Positions 15,334-22,928 of a stretch of 33,143 nucleotides of DNA are shown here, piece by piece. The DNA lies in contig URTF01000016.1 in NCBI GenBank assembly GCA_900550695.1, forward strand, positions 1 through 33,143, read 5' to 3'. The position numbers were made by a program, and so were the translations under genes. The DNA is from an uncultured Ruminococcus sp. (GTDB taxonomy: Bacteria > Bacillota > Clostridia > Oscillospirales > Ruminococcaceae). Every line of letters starts with the position of its first letter. Position 1 is the first letter of the stretch. The notes below the pieces were generated by a model. The model worked only from the letters and a program-made list of their open reading frames with translations, was not told where the DNA came from and did no database searches.

Positions 15334-15579
15334 GTGCTATTCTTTAAAAATAACAAAACATGCAGCAAAGGAGCTTTGAATGTAACCTGTATCTCCTGCG
15401 GCAAAAAATACAGCGACAGACAATTAGACGGCTCTGTTTGTCCGAGATGCGGTCACGTTTTTAAGCTCTATGATGAAAATGATAACCGATGGAACTGTGA
15501 ATACTGCGGTTACAGGTGCGGCAGCAATAATGCCGTTTGTCCTGCCTGCGGACATCTCAAAGGTGACAGTCCAAGATAA
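15334..15579 (+). CDS. Small double zinc-ribbon protein, 81 aa
   Basis: Two four-Cys sites are visible: CISCGKKYS with CPRCG, and CEYCGYRCG with CPACG. Each pair fits a zinc ribbon of the rubredoxin-knuckle type. The GTG start (15334) follows GAGG and gives the longest version. A TTG further in sits next to AAAGGAG and is an alternative, although the spacing is short. It begins 8 bp after the HEPN gene and is closed by a terminator, so it belongs to the same transcript. It may be an adaptor for protein or nucleic acid binding; function is unknown. Confidence 0.7.
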   Translation: MLFFKNNKTCSKGALNVTCISCGKKYSDRQLDGSVCPRCGHVFKLYDENDNRWNCEYCGYRCGSNNAVCPACGHLKGDSPR

Positions 15580-15613
15580 AAAGCGTCAAAATGAAGGTTT
15601 TGACGCTTTTTTT
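15578..15613 (+). terminator. Terminator of the MNT-HEPN-zinc ribbon operon
   Basis: AAAAAGCGTCAAAA (15578-15591) pairs with TTTTGACGCTTTTT (15598-15611) around TGAAGG, ending in a T run. Confidence 0.9.
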
Positions 15614-15619
15614 AATATA

Positions 15620-15796
15620 ATACTAATCTCTGATCAACCTATAGACAAATCCTCGGCTATAATAAATCCATTCGTCGTCAAGCTCCCTTGAAAGGCGGCA
15701 AGCCTTACTGCGGTCGTCCTCCAAGGTCCACGCAGTGACCTAACTGGATTTATTCTATCTGTCGGCTTTGTCTATAGAACGATCAGAGATTAGTAT
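15620..15796. repeat. ATACTAAT-ended inverted-repeat element, copy D (177 bp)
   Basis: Imperfect terminal inverted repeats of about 50 bases begin ATACTAATCTCTGATC, include CTATAGACAAA and end at AATAAATCCA. The unique centre contains CAAGCTCCCTTGAAAGG and CGTCCTCCAAGG. No open reading frame of note. The end sequence links it to copies A-C, but the inner part differs, so it is a sub-family. Confidence 0.8.
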
Positions 15797-15799
15797 AAA

Positions 15800-15829
15800 A
15801 AACTGCCGCAGTTTTCACCGCAGCAGTTT
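15800..15829 (-). terminator. Terminator of the epimerase gene
   Basis: AAACTGCCGCAG (15800-15811) pairs with CCGCAGCAGTTT (15818-15829), including two wobble pairs. On the reverse strand it is followed by TTTTTATA and lies 16 bp past the epimerase stop codon. Confidence 0.8.
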
Positions 15830-15844
15830 GGAAATATGTAATTT

Positions 15845-16789
15845 TTACTTTGTGTTGGAAAGCTTCCAGCGAAATGCAGAGATACGCTGTGCCTTGGTAT
15901 TATCGTAGGAGATATTGCTGCAGGCAAGGCTTATATCGTTGTAGCGGTAGTCGTTCTTTCCGCCGCCGCCGAAATTGAACAGTCCCTTGATGCCCTCCGA
16001 ACCGAGGTTACGCTGAACGACTGCACCGATCGCATGACATTCACGGAGAACATCGAGGATATCCTTTGCTGCGATTGGTTTTGTGTCGCAGACGTTATAA
16101 ACGCCCATATAGTTCACGCCCGGGGCAATATTGAGTATGCCGCATACGAAATCCACAAAGTTGTAAACGCAGCAGAATGAGTAGCCGTAGTCACCGTAGC
16201 CATAAACGAATGCACAGCCTTCCTTCGGGTCGAACACCTTTGCTTTGAGATTGTCTGTGAAAGTCTTTGTATAGATAGGGGAAACACGGGCAATGACGCA
16301 TTTGCAGGACGGGCTTTTTGTAACGACCTTAGCCATAGCCTTTTCGCTTTCATACTTCATCTTTCCGTAAGCTGTTGTAGGCTTTTCGTCAGAAGTTTCA
16401 CGGATAGGTTCACGTGTTTTCTGCGGAGCATAGACCTGATATGTACTTAGAAGGATAATATCGCCGACACCTGCATCGACAGCTGCTTTATAAAGATACT
16501 TATCAACAGCGGAACTCATTTTTTCCTCGGCAGAAGTAATGATCGGAGGAAAATCGTTGTCGCAGGAGCATGCAAGATGAACCAGCGCATCGATGCTGCT
16601 GCCATTAAGGATATTGGTAATACTGCTTTTATCATCAATAGACGCCTGAACAAAACTATAGTTGGGCGAGTTGACAAAATCATTCGGCTTGCTGTCCGTG
16701 CCGATAACCTTGAAACCTTTTTCGAGGAGGGTTTCGGTAAGCGCCAGTCCGATCATTCCCGATGCACCTGTCACCATTACTGTTTTCAT
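15845..16789 (-). CDS. NAD-dependent epimerase/dehydratase (extended SDR family)
   Basis: 314 aa. It starts with MVTGASGMIGLALTETLLEK, the GxxGxxG dinucleotide loop of extended short-chain dehydrogenases, and has the catalytic Tyr and Lys in TTAYGKMKYESEKAM. The STYQVYAP stretch places the usual Ser/Thr before it. Such enzymes act on nucleotide sugars or related substrates; the C-terminal substrate domain gives no clue I can read. It is a single reverse-strand gene with its own promoter and terminator. Confidence 0.88.
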   Translation of the reverse strand: MKTVMVTGASGMIGLALTETLLEKGFKVIGTDSKPNDFVNSPNYSFVQASIDDKSSITNILNGSSIDALVHLACSCDNDFPPIITSAEEKMSSAVDKYLYKAAVDAGVGDIILLSTYQVYAPQKTREPIRETSDEKPTTAYGKMKYESEKAMAKVVTKSPSCKCVIARVSPIYTKTFTDNLKAKVFDPKEGCAFVYGYGDYGYSFCCVYNFVDFVCGILNIAPGVNYMGVYNVCDTKPIAAKDILDVLRECHAIGAVVQRNLGSEGIKGLFNFGGGGKNDYRYNDISLACSNISYDNTKAQRISAFRWKLSNTK

Positions 16790-16835
16790 GAGAAGTTACC
16801 TCCACTTTCCTTTGAATCTTTTTGTATATAAGACA

Positions 16836-16863
16836 ATTATACCACTTTTGCAGATAATTGCAA
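16836..16863 (-). promoter_or_regulatory. Promoter of the epimerase gene
   Basis: On the reverse strand TTGCAA (16863-16858), 16 bp, TATAAT (16841-16836), about 45 bp from the ATG. Confidence 0.65.
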
Positions 16864-16971
16864 TAGAAAAACAATGAATTTTTTCATAAACCCGTCAAAA
16901 ACCTGATATTTGTAAAAATTCACTATTAAAACGAACCGTTTTTGTATAAAAGACGGCACATAAACGCCGGT

Positions 16972-17095
16972 CAAAGTTTACGTCCACGCTTTTTAATACT
17001 AAACACCAATAAAATAGAGGAAAAATCGGGCATAATCTTGCATATATGGATTATGCGGCGATTTTTTGTCTGCACTTTGATCAAAAATCAGTATT
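16972..17095. repeat. Nested repeats: inverted ACGTAAACTTT unit and ATACTAA-ended element, copy C
   Basis: 16972-16987 is the reverse complement of GTGGACGTAAACTTTG found at 57-72. Next to it, 16996-17095 is a 100-bp element. Its right end (GGCGATTTTTTGTCTGCAC and what follows) matches copies A and B closely, while its left end is degenerate after ATACTAA. No gene lies between 16790 and 17163. Confidence 0.7.
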
Positions 17096-17102
17096 ACGGC
17101 AA

Positions 17103-17135
17103 TAAAAACGGACGGGAGATAAACCCGTCCGTTTT
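17103..17135 (-). terminator. Terminator of the BMP lipoprotein gene
   Basis: AAAACGGACGGG pairs with CCCGTCCGTTTT around a 7-base loop. On the reverse strand it is followed by TTATT. A TAATGCGTAATGC tract (17141-17160) lies between the stop codon and the stem. Confidence 0.8.
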
Positions 17136-17163
17136 GCAATGATTACGCATTACGCATTAAAAT

Positions 17164-18324
17164 TTACTTGACCTCAACGTTCTTGTAATACCAGTTGATG
17201 CCGCCCTTGATTGTTGCATCGTCGAGAGTTGAACCCTCTTCGCCTACTGTTGAGCCGTCATTGGTTTCGAGAACGCCGTCAAATACGTTGAAGCCGTTGT
17301 TGAGGATCTCGTTCTTTGCTTCGTCAACCTTTGCCTGCATTTCATCTGTGCAGAGTGCGGAGTTGAGGTCGGAGATATCGAGAAGTCCGTCAGCCATACC
17401 GCCGTAGTAGTTCTCGCAGTTCCATGTGCCGTCAATAACCTGCTGTACAGCCTGAGTATAGTATGCGCCCCAGTGCCATTCAACAGATGTGAGTGTTGCG
17501 CCAGGTGCGTCCTTGATCATATCACTGTTGTAGCCAACGCCCCATACGCCTGCGCTTTCAGCTTCGAGCTGTGGGTTGGGAGTATCGCAGTGCTGTGCGA
17601 TAACGTCGCAGCCTTCAGCGATAAGAGCCTTTGCAGCGTTTGTTTCTTCTGTAGGAGAATACCAGCTGTTTGTTACCTTAACGTAGATCTTTGCATCGGG
17701 ATTTACGGAAGCAACGCCGATAGCGAATGCATCGATACCGCCTGTAACCTCGGAGTTTTCGCTGCCCATTGCTGCAACATAGCCGATGAGGTTGGATTCG
17801 GTCTTCATACCTGCAACGATACCGGAAAGATATCTTGCCTGATAAATTCTGCCGAAGTAGTTGTTCATATTCTTGCCGTTGTTCTTATAGCCTGTGCCGT
17901 GGGAGAAAACAACGTTCGGGAACTCGTCTGCGAGAGCTTCCATTGTGTCCATATATCCCCAGCTTGTACCGAAGATGATGTTGCAGCCTGCTTCGATGCA
18001 CTCTCTGATAGCTGTTTCGGTAGCTGTAGGATCGCCGTCGCTTACGTTGTTCTTTCTGATGATCTGGTCATCGGAAAGTCCGAGAGCAGCCTGCATATCC
18101 TGAATACCTACATCGTGTGTGTAGGAGTAGCCGGAGCCGTCAGCAGGGTTGCCGATATGGATAACGCCGACCTTGATATCTTCCTTTGCGTACTGGATAG
18201 TCGATGCGGATGCGCTGTCCGATGCTGCGTCGGCAGAGCCGTTGTCAGCTGTGTTTGAAGAACAGCCTGTGAGCATAAGAACTGCTGCTGCGGAGATCGC
18301 AGCGATGATTTTTGTTAACTTCAT
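17164..18324 (-). CDS. BMP-family ABC transporter substrate-binding lipoprotein
   Basis: 386 aa. The signal peptide ends in the lipobox LMLTGC (Cys21), followed by a Ser/Ala/Asp-rich linker. The periplasmic-binding fold opens with IKVGVIHIGNPADGSGYSYT and contains NNYFGRIYQARYLSGIVAGM and NLIGYVAAMGSENSEVTGGI, typical of the basic membrane protein (PnrA/Med) group. Members bind nucleosides or related compounds and deliver them to an ABC importer. No ATPase or permease gene is adjacent, so it would work with components encoded elsewhere. It is preceded by a consensus promoter, and codon choice looks like that of a well-expressed gene. The ligand is not known. Confidence 0.9.
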   Translation of the reverse strand: MKLTKIIAAISAAAVLMLTGCSSNTADNGSADAASDSASASTIQYAKEDIKVGVIHIGNPADGSGYSYTHDVGIQDMQAALGLSDDQIIRKNNVSDGDPTATETAIRECIEAGCNIIFGTSWGYMDTMEALADEFPNVVFSHGTGYKNNGKNMNNYFGRIYQARYLSGIVAGMKTESNLIGYVAAMGSENSEVTGGIDAFAIGVASVNPDAKIYVKVTNSWYSPTEETNAAKALIAEGCDVIAQHCDTPNPQLEAESAGVWGVGYNSDMIKDAPGATLTSVEWHWGAYYTQAVQQVIDGTWNCENYYGGMADGLLDISDLNSALCTDEMQAKVDEAKNEILNNGFNVFDGVLETNDGSTVGEEGSTLDDATIKGGINWYYKNVEVK

Positions 18325-18418
18325 AATACACCTTCCATTTTCTTTCTCTTCATAATCTTTGACATTATTTGACAGTCTTTTAACAAGCTTTTAAGCCTGT
18401 TTTAAAACCGTCTTAAAT

Positions 18419-18447
18419 ATTATAAACTAAACTTCGCTATGTTTCAA
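18419..18447 (-). promoter_or_regulatory. Promoter of the BMP lipoprotein gene
   Basis: On the reverse strand TTGAAA (18447-18442), 17 bp, TATAAT (18424-18419). The leader is about 90 bases; I see no recognisable riboswitch in it. Confidence 0.7.
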
Positions 18448-18529
18448 TAAACAACTTGACAAATTTTTTACGGTTTAACAAGCTTTAAACGGTGGTTTTC
18501 AACAGTTTCTGCGATTTTATAAAAAATAT

Positions 18530-18558
18530 TTGCAATTTTCATAATAATATGGTAAAAT
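18530..18558 (+). promoter_or_regulatory. Promoter of the CBS-XRE gene pair
   Basis: TTGCAA (18530-18535), 17 bp, TAAAAT (18553-18558), about 60 bp before the ATG at 18623, with AAAGGAAAGGA in the leader. Confidence 0.6.
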
Positions 18559-18622
18559 AAAATTTGTTTAAGTTTTCACTGCACGGACAGTATCCGCCGA
18601 CCCAAAAAGGAAAGGACAAGCT

Positions 18623-19051
18623 ATGAATATTCTGTTTCTGCTTCACCCCAAAAACACAGTCGAATTCCTTTATGATTACGATACCTTTGAAAAAGGATAC
18701 AACTGCCTGCGAAACAGCAGTTACACCGCTATCCCCGTTATCGACCGCAGCGGCGTTTACGTCGGAACTGTCAGCGAGGGTGACTTCCTTCGTGCGATAA
18801 TGGATGACCACCTCTTTTCGCCCGAGGAAATGGGCGACTGCACTGTCGGCGACTATATCCGCAAGGGTTGGAATCCGCCGATAAAGGTCACGGCGCAGCT
18901 TGACGAGCTTGTTATGCAGGTAATGGATCAGAACTTTCTTCCCGTTGTCGATGACAGAGGCTGCTTCGCAGGAATTATTACAAGACGTGATATCATTAAA
19001 CATTATTACGATAAGTATATCAAAATGCAGGAAACGGCAGGCGCTGAATGA
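18623..19051 (+). CDS. Tandem CBS-domain protein, 142 aa
   Basis: Two CBS motifs form one Bateman module: residues about 15-70 (SYTAIPVIDRSGVYVGTVSE, GDFLRAI) and about 76-132 (QNFLPVVDDRGCFAGIITRR, DIIKHY). Such modules bind adenine nucleotides and act as energy or ligand sensors. No other domain is attached. Its stop overlaps the start of the next gene (ATGA), so the two proteins are probably made together and may interact. Confidence 0.88.
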   Translation: MNILFLLHPKNTVEFLYDYDTFEKGYNCLRNSSYTAIPVIDRSGVYVGTVSEGDFLRAIMDDHLFSPEEMGDCTVGDYIRKGWNPPIKVTAQLDELVMQVMDQNFLPVVDDRGCFAGIITRRDIIKHYYDKYIKMQETAGAE

Positions 19052-19296
19052 AACTAAGGCTTAAGGAGCTTCGGCGAAGCCACCGTTACTCCCAGCAGCA
19101 GATAGCCGACTACCTTTATGTCAGCCAGTCGATATATTCACGGTATGAGAGCGGCGCTATCGACATTCCTATCTCCCATGCGGCGAAGCTTGCGGTGCTC
19201 TACCATGTCAGCATTGACTATTTATGCGGTCTTGCCGATATTTCCGAGCCTTACCCCGTGAAAAACAGGCTGAGGGTTTTTTATCCGGAAAAATAA
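19048..19296 (+). CDS. Small XRE-family HTH regulator, 82 aa
   Basis: Residues about 5-62 are a full Cro/C1-type HTH: LKELRRSHRYSQQQIADYL, then VSQSIYSRYESGAIDIP, then the VSIDYLCGLAD ending. There is almost nothing beyond the DNA-binding domain, so a sensor would have to come from elsewhere. The overlapping CBS-domain gene is an obvious candidate. GGCAGG upstream is a weak ribosome binding site, consistent with translational coupling. Confidence 0.88.
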   Translation: MKLRLKELRRSHRYSQQQIADYLYVSQSIYSRYESGAIDIPISHAAKLAVLYHVSIDYLCGLADISEPYPVKNRLRVFYPEK

Positions 19297-19328
19297 CGAC
19301 TGTATATCTGCATTTTCAAATAAATACT

Positions 19329-19397
19329 GTAGGGGTCGGGTTTCCCGTCCCGTGTTGGGTGGTTTGCCAAAATCGGGACGGGAAAACCGTTCCGTAC
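19329..19397. repeat. Paired GTAGGGG hairpin repeat
   Basis: GTAGGGGTCGGG...CCCGTCCCG (19329-19352) is followed by its inverted, slightly decayed partner (19374-19397). The same family lies after pheT and valS. No gene in this gap. Confidence 0.75.
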
Positions 19398-19459
19398 ATT
19401 GTTTTCTTACAAAATGAAGAAAAATTGCTGAATTACCGCGGAATGACGTTCCTCGGTTA

Positions 19460-19488
19460 TTGACGGCAGAGTTTTTTTATGGCATAAT
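19460..19488 (+). promoter_or_regulatory. Promoter of valS
   Basis: TTGACG (19460-19465), 17 bp, CATAAT (19483-19488), about 40 bp before the ATG. The leader is too short for a T-box. Confidence 0.65.
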
Positions 19489-19528
19489 AATTTATGATAT
19501 ATATAAATCTGAATGGAGGAATATTAAT

Positions 19529-22147
19529 ATGAAAAGAGAGCTTCCGAAGCTCTACGAACCCGGCGAGGTAGAGGACAAAATTTATAAATACTGGATGGAC
19601 AACGAGTGCTTCAAGGCAAGCGTTGACCCGAAGAAAGAACCATACACTATCGTTATCCCCCCTCCGAACATCACGGGACAGCTCCACATGGGTCACGCCC
19701 TTGACGAGACCCTGCAGGATATCCTTATCCGCTGGAAGCGTATGAGAGGCTACTCAGCACTCTGGCTCCCAGGCACTGACCACGCTGCTATAGCGACCGA
19801 AGCTAAGATCGTTGCGGCTATGGCTGAAGAGGGTCTTACCAAGGAACAGATCGGCAGATCGGCATTTATGGAAAGAGCATGGGCATGGAAAGCAAAGTTC
19901 GGCGGAAGAATTGTCGAACAGCTCAAAAAGCTCGGCTGCTCCTGCGACTGGTCGAGAGAACGCTTCACAATGGACGAGGGCTGCAACAAGGCTGTCCGTG
20001 AGGTTTTCGTTAACCTTTATAACAAGGGACTTATCTACAGAGGTGAGAGGATAATCAACTGGTGTCCTCACTGCAAGACCTCTATTTCCGATGCGGAAGT
20101 TAACTACGAAGATCAGGCTGGCCATTTCTGGCATCTCCGCTACCCCCTTTCCGACGGCAGCGGATATATCGAGCTTGCCACAACACGTCCCGAAACTCTT
20201 CTCGGCGATACAGCCGTTGCTGTAAACCCTGCTGACGAGCGTTACAAGGATCTTGTCGGCAAGACAGTTATCCTCCCGATAGTTCACCGTGAAATTCCTA
20301 TCGTTGCCGATGATTATGTTGAAACAGACTTCGGTACGGGCGTTGTAAAGATCACTCCTGCGCATGACCCTAACGACTTTGAAGTCGGACTTCGCCACAA
20401 GCTCCCCGTTATCAACGTTCTCACAGAAGATGCAAAGATCACTGATGACTATCCGAAGTACGCCGGTATGGACAGATACGAAGCAAGAAAGGCTATCGTT
20501 GCCGACCTTGAAGCAGAGGGCGCACTTATCAAGGTAGAGGATTACAACCATAATGTCGGCGTTTGCTACCGCTGCGGAACGACCGTTGAGCCGAGAGTTT
20601 CAACACAGTGGTTCGTTAAGATGGAACCCCTTGCAAAGCCTGCTATCGAAGCTGTTAAAACGGGCAAGACAAAATTCGTCCCCGAGCGTTTCGATAAAAT
20701 TTACTATCACTGGCTCGAAAATATCAAGGACTGGTGCATCTCCCGTCAGGTCTGGTGGGGTCATCAGATACCTGCTTTCTACTGCGACGACTGCGGCGAA
20801 ATGGTCGTAACAAAGGAAGACGGCGCAGTTTGCCCTAAGTGCGGAAAGCCGATGCGTCAGGACAGCGATACGCTCGATACATGGTTCAGCTCGGCACTCT
20901 GGCCGTTCTCCACACTCGGCTGGCCCGAACAGACCGAAGACCTCAAATATTTCTATCCTACAAATACACTCGTTACGGGTTACGATATAATCTTCTTCTG
21001 GGTAATCAGAATGATGTTCAGCGGAATCGAGCATACGGGCGAAGTTCCGTTCAACACTGTCCTTATCCACGGACTTGTAAGAGATTCACAGGGCAGAAAG
21101 ATGTCCAAGTCGCTCGGCAACGGCGTTGATCCGCTCGTTGAGATCGACAAGTACGGCGCAGACGCTCTCCGCTTTATGCTCGCAACGGGCAACGCGCCGG
21201 GCAACGATATGCGTTATATGGAGGACAAGGTCAAGGCTTCCCGTAACTTCGCAAATAAGCTCTGGAACGCTTCAAGATTCATTATGATGAACCTCCCCGA
21301 CGATTTCAAGGCAGCAGAACTCCCGAAGAACCTCAATATCGAGGACAAGTGGGTAGTAAGCAAATTCAATACTCTCGCCAAGGAAGTAAATCAGAACCTC
21401 GAAAGCTTTGAACTCGGCGTTGCTGTTTCAAAGCTCTATGACTTCATCTGGGACGTTTACTGCGACTGGTATATCGAGCTTACAAAGCCGAGGATCCAGG
21501 CAGGCGGTGAAACTGCACAGACCGCACAGCAGGTACTCGTCTGGGTAATGAAGGGTATGCTCAAGCTCCTCCACCCGTTTATGCCGTTCATCACGGAAGA
21601 GATCTGGCAGACGCTCTGCGAGGGCGAGGGCGCAATTATGCTCTCCGACTTCCCAGTTTACGACAGCGCACTTGACTTCGCCGATGACGAGGTAAGCTTT
21701 GAGAAGATCATCACCGCTATCAAGGCTGTCAGAAACCGCCGTGCAGAGATGAATGTTCCGCCGTCCGTAAAGGCAGCGCTCCATATTGAAACCGCTGAAA
21801 AGGCAACATTTGAGCAGGGTATACTCTTCTTTGAAAGACTTGCCTCCGCTTCCGAAGTCGAGATCGCCGATAAGGTAGATATGCCCGATGCTGTAACGGT
21901 AGTAACCGACAGCGCAAGGATCTTTATCCCTCTCGACCAGCTTGTAGATAAGGAAAAGGAGCTTGCACGTCTTGACAAGGAAAAGAAAGCCGTACAGAAG
22001 GATATCGACTTCTCTCAGGGTAAGCTCAACAATCAGGGCTTCCTTGCAAAAGCACCGCAGCAGCAGGTAGAGGCTGAAAAGGCAAAGCTTGCAAAGGCTC
22101 TCGAAAAGATGGCTAAGATCGAGGAATCTATCAAAGCGTTTAAATAA
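19529..22147 (+). CDS. valS: Valyl-tRNA synthetase
   Basis: A class I synthetase that charges tRNA-Val; 872 aa, the usual bacterial length. It has the HIGH signature in PPPNITGQLHMGHAL (about residue 45) and KMSKS at 524-528. The editing (CP1) domain lies between, with a four-Cys zinc site near residue 425 (CDDCG, CPKCG). An anticodon-binding helical domain follows (about 600-760), then a C-terminal Lys/Glu-rich coiled coil arm. The start is ATG 19529 because GGAGGA lies just upstream; an earlier in-frame TTG overlaps the promoter. It is monocistronic, with its own terminator. Confidence 0.97.
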   Translation: MKRELPKLYEPGEVEDKIYKYWMDNECFKASVDPKKEPYTIVIPPPNITGQLHMGHALDETLQDILIRWKRMRGYSALWLPGTDHAAIATEAKIVAAMAEEGLTKEQIGRSAFMERAWAWKAKFGGRIVEQLKKLGCSCDWSRERFTMDEGCNKAVREVFVNLYNKGLIYRGERIINWCPHCKTSISDAEVNYEDQAGHFWHLRYPLSDGSGYIELATTRPETLLGDTAVAVNPADERYKDLVGKTVILPIVHREIPIVADDYVETDFGTGVVKITPAHDPNDFEVGLRHKLPVINVLTEDAKITDDYPKYAGMDRYEARKAIVADLEAEGALIKVEDYNHNVGVCYRCGTTVEPRVSTQWFVKMEPLAKPAIEAVKTGKTKFVPERFDKIYYHWLENIKDWCISRQVWWGHQIPAFYCDDCGEMVVTKEDGAVCPKCGKPMRQDSDTLDTWFSSALWPFSTLGWPEQTEDLKYFYPTNTLVTGYDIIFFWVIRMMFSGIEHTGEVPFNTVLIHGLVRDSQGRKMSKSLGNGVDPLVEIDKYGADALRFMLATGNAPGNDMRYMEDKVKASRNFANKLWNASRFIMMNLPDDFKAAELPKNLNIEDKWVVSKFNTLAKEVNQNLESFELGVAVSKLYDFIWDVYCDWYIELTKPRIQAGGETAQTAQQVLVWVMKGMLKLLHPFMPFITEEIWQTLCEGEGAIMLSDFPVYDSALDFADDEVSFEKIITAIKAVRNRRAEMNVPPSVKAALHIETAEKATFEQGILFFERLASASEVEIADKVDMPDAVTVVTDSARIFIPLDQLVDKEKELARLDKEKKAVQKDIDFSQGKLNNQGFLAKAPQQQVEAEKAKLAKALEKMAKIEESIKAFK

Positions 22148-22242
22148 TGCGTAATTCGTAATGCGTAATGCGTAATTATATATTCCGTTACTTTGCAATG
22201 AAAATCGTAGGGGACGGGTTGCCCGTCCCTCGCCGCAAGGCG
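22146..22242. repeat. TAATGCG tract plus GTAGGGG hairpin after valS
   Basis: The AT-rich tract at 22146-22178 is the reverse complement of 14445-14477. GTAGGGGACGGG...CCCGTCCC (22207-22229) and CGCCGCAAGGCG (22231-22242) follow, as after pheT. Confidence 0.8.
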
Positions 22243-22258
22243 TTACAATGCAAACAAT

Positions 22259-22306
22259 CAGACCTGTTTTCAAAGGAATTATTCCTTTGAAAACAGGTCT
22301 GTTTTT
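22259..22306 (+). terminator. valS terminator
   Basis: CAGACCTGTTTTCAAAGG pairs with CCTTTGAAAACAGGTCTG, a perfect 18-bp stem with an AT-rich loop, followed by TTTTTG. Confidence 0.92.
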
Positions 22307-22334
22307 GTTATTTCATAGGAATCGGTAATTCCGA

Positions 22335-22928
22335 TCAGATCAAAAGCGGCTGATACTGCACACCATTGAGTGCTGCAAGGACAGTATCGCCTATCTCGTT
22401 GAAATCCGCTACAAGTGAACGCGGCTTTTTTCCGCTGTCGTCCTGACCGAACGGCACAAAATAATAGCTTTTATAATTCATCAGTGCGCCGATGTTCTTT
22501 GCGCTGCCTGCAAGCCCGTCATTCGTCGCAGCGGCTATAACTACCGGACGTGAATTGCGTATATGCGACTTTGCCGCCATGGTCACGGGAGTGTCTGTTA
22601 TCGAATTTGCAAGCTTCGCCATAGTGTTTCCCGTACAGGGGCATATCACGAGAACGTCAAACATTTTCTTCGGTCCTATCGGCTCGGCGTCCTCGATCGT
22701 AAGTATTATCGGCTTTCCCGTTATCTCTTCTATCGTCTTTCGGAAGCTTTCCGCCGTTCCGAAACGTGTGTCGAGCGAGGCTGCATTGAAGGACATTACC
22801 GCTGTTATGTCCGCACCTGCAGCTTTGAGCCTTTTGAGCTGCTCTATAGAACGTGAAAAAGTGCAGAAGCTTCCGCAAAGTGCATAGCCTATCTTCACAT
22901 TCTCAAGGTTCGTGTATTTTTCAGGCAA
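22335..22928 (-). CDS. dpaB: Dipicolinate synthase subunit B
   Basis: 197 aa flavoprotein-fold subunit (SpoVFB) of the enzyme that makes dipicolinic acid from the lysine-pathway intermediate dihydroxytetrahydrodipicolinate in the mother cell during sporulation. Typical segments are IGYALCGSFCTFSRSIEQL at the start, EEITGKPIILTIEDAEPIGP, and VICPCTGNTMAKLANSITDT with AAKSHIRNSRPVVIA. Its start overlaps dpaA by 8 bp, as usual for this pair. No strong terminator follows. Confidence 0.94.
   Translation of the reverse strand: MPEKYTNLENVKIGYALCGSFCTFSRSIEQLKRLKAAGADITAVMSFNAASLDTRFGTAESFRKTIEEITGKPIILTIEDAEPIGPKKMFDVLVICPCTGNTMAKLANSITDTPVTMAAKSHIRNSRPVVIAAATNDGLAGSAKNIGALMNYKSYYFVPFGQDDSGKKPRSLVADFNEIGDTVLAALNGVQYQPLLI

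Noticed and set aside
18325..18447. Purine or other riboswitch in the leader of the BMP lipoprotein gene
   Set aside because: No conserved aptamer segments or switching terminator can be found by eye in the ~90-base leader.
19297..19528. A T-box leader for valS
   Set aside because: The gap is occupied by a repeat and a promoter only about 40 bp from the ATG; no specifier, AG bulge or T-box core is seen.
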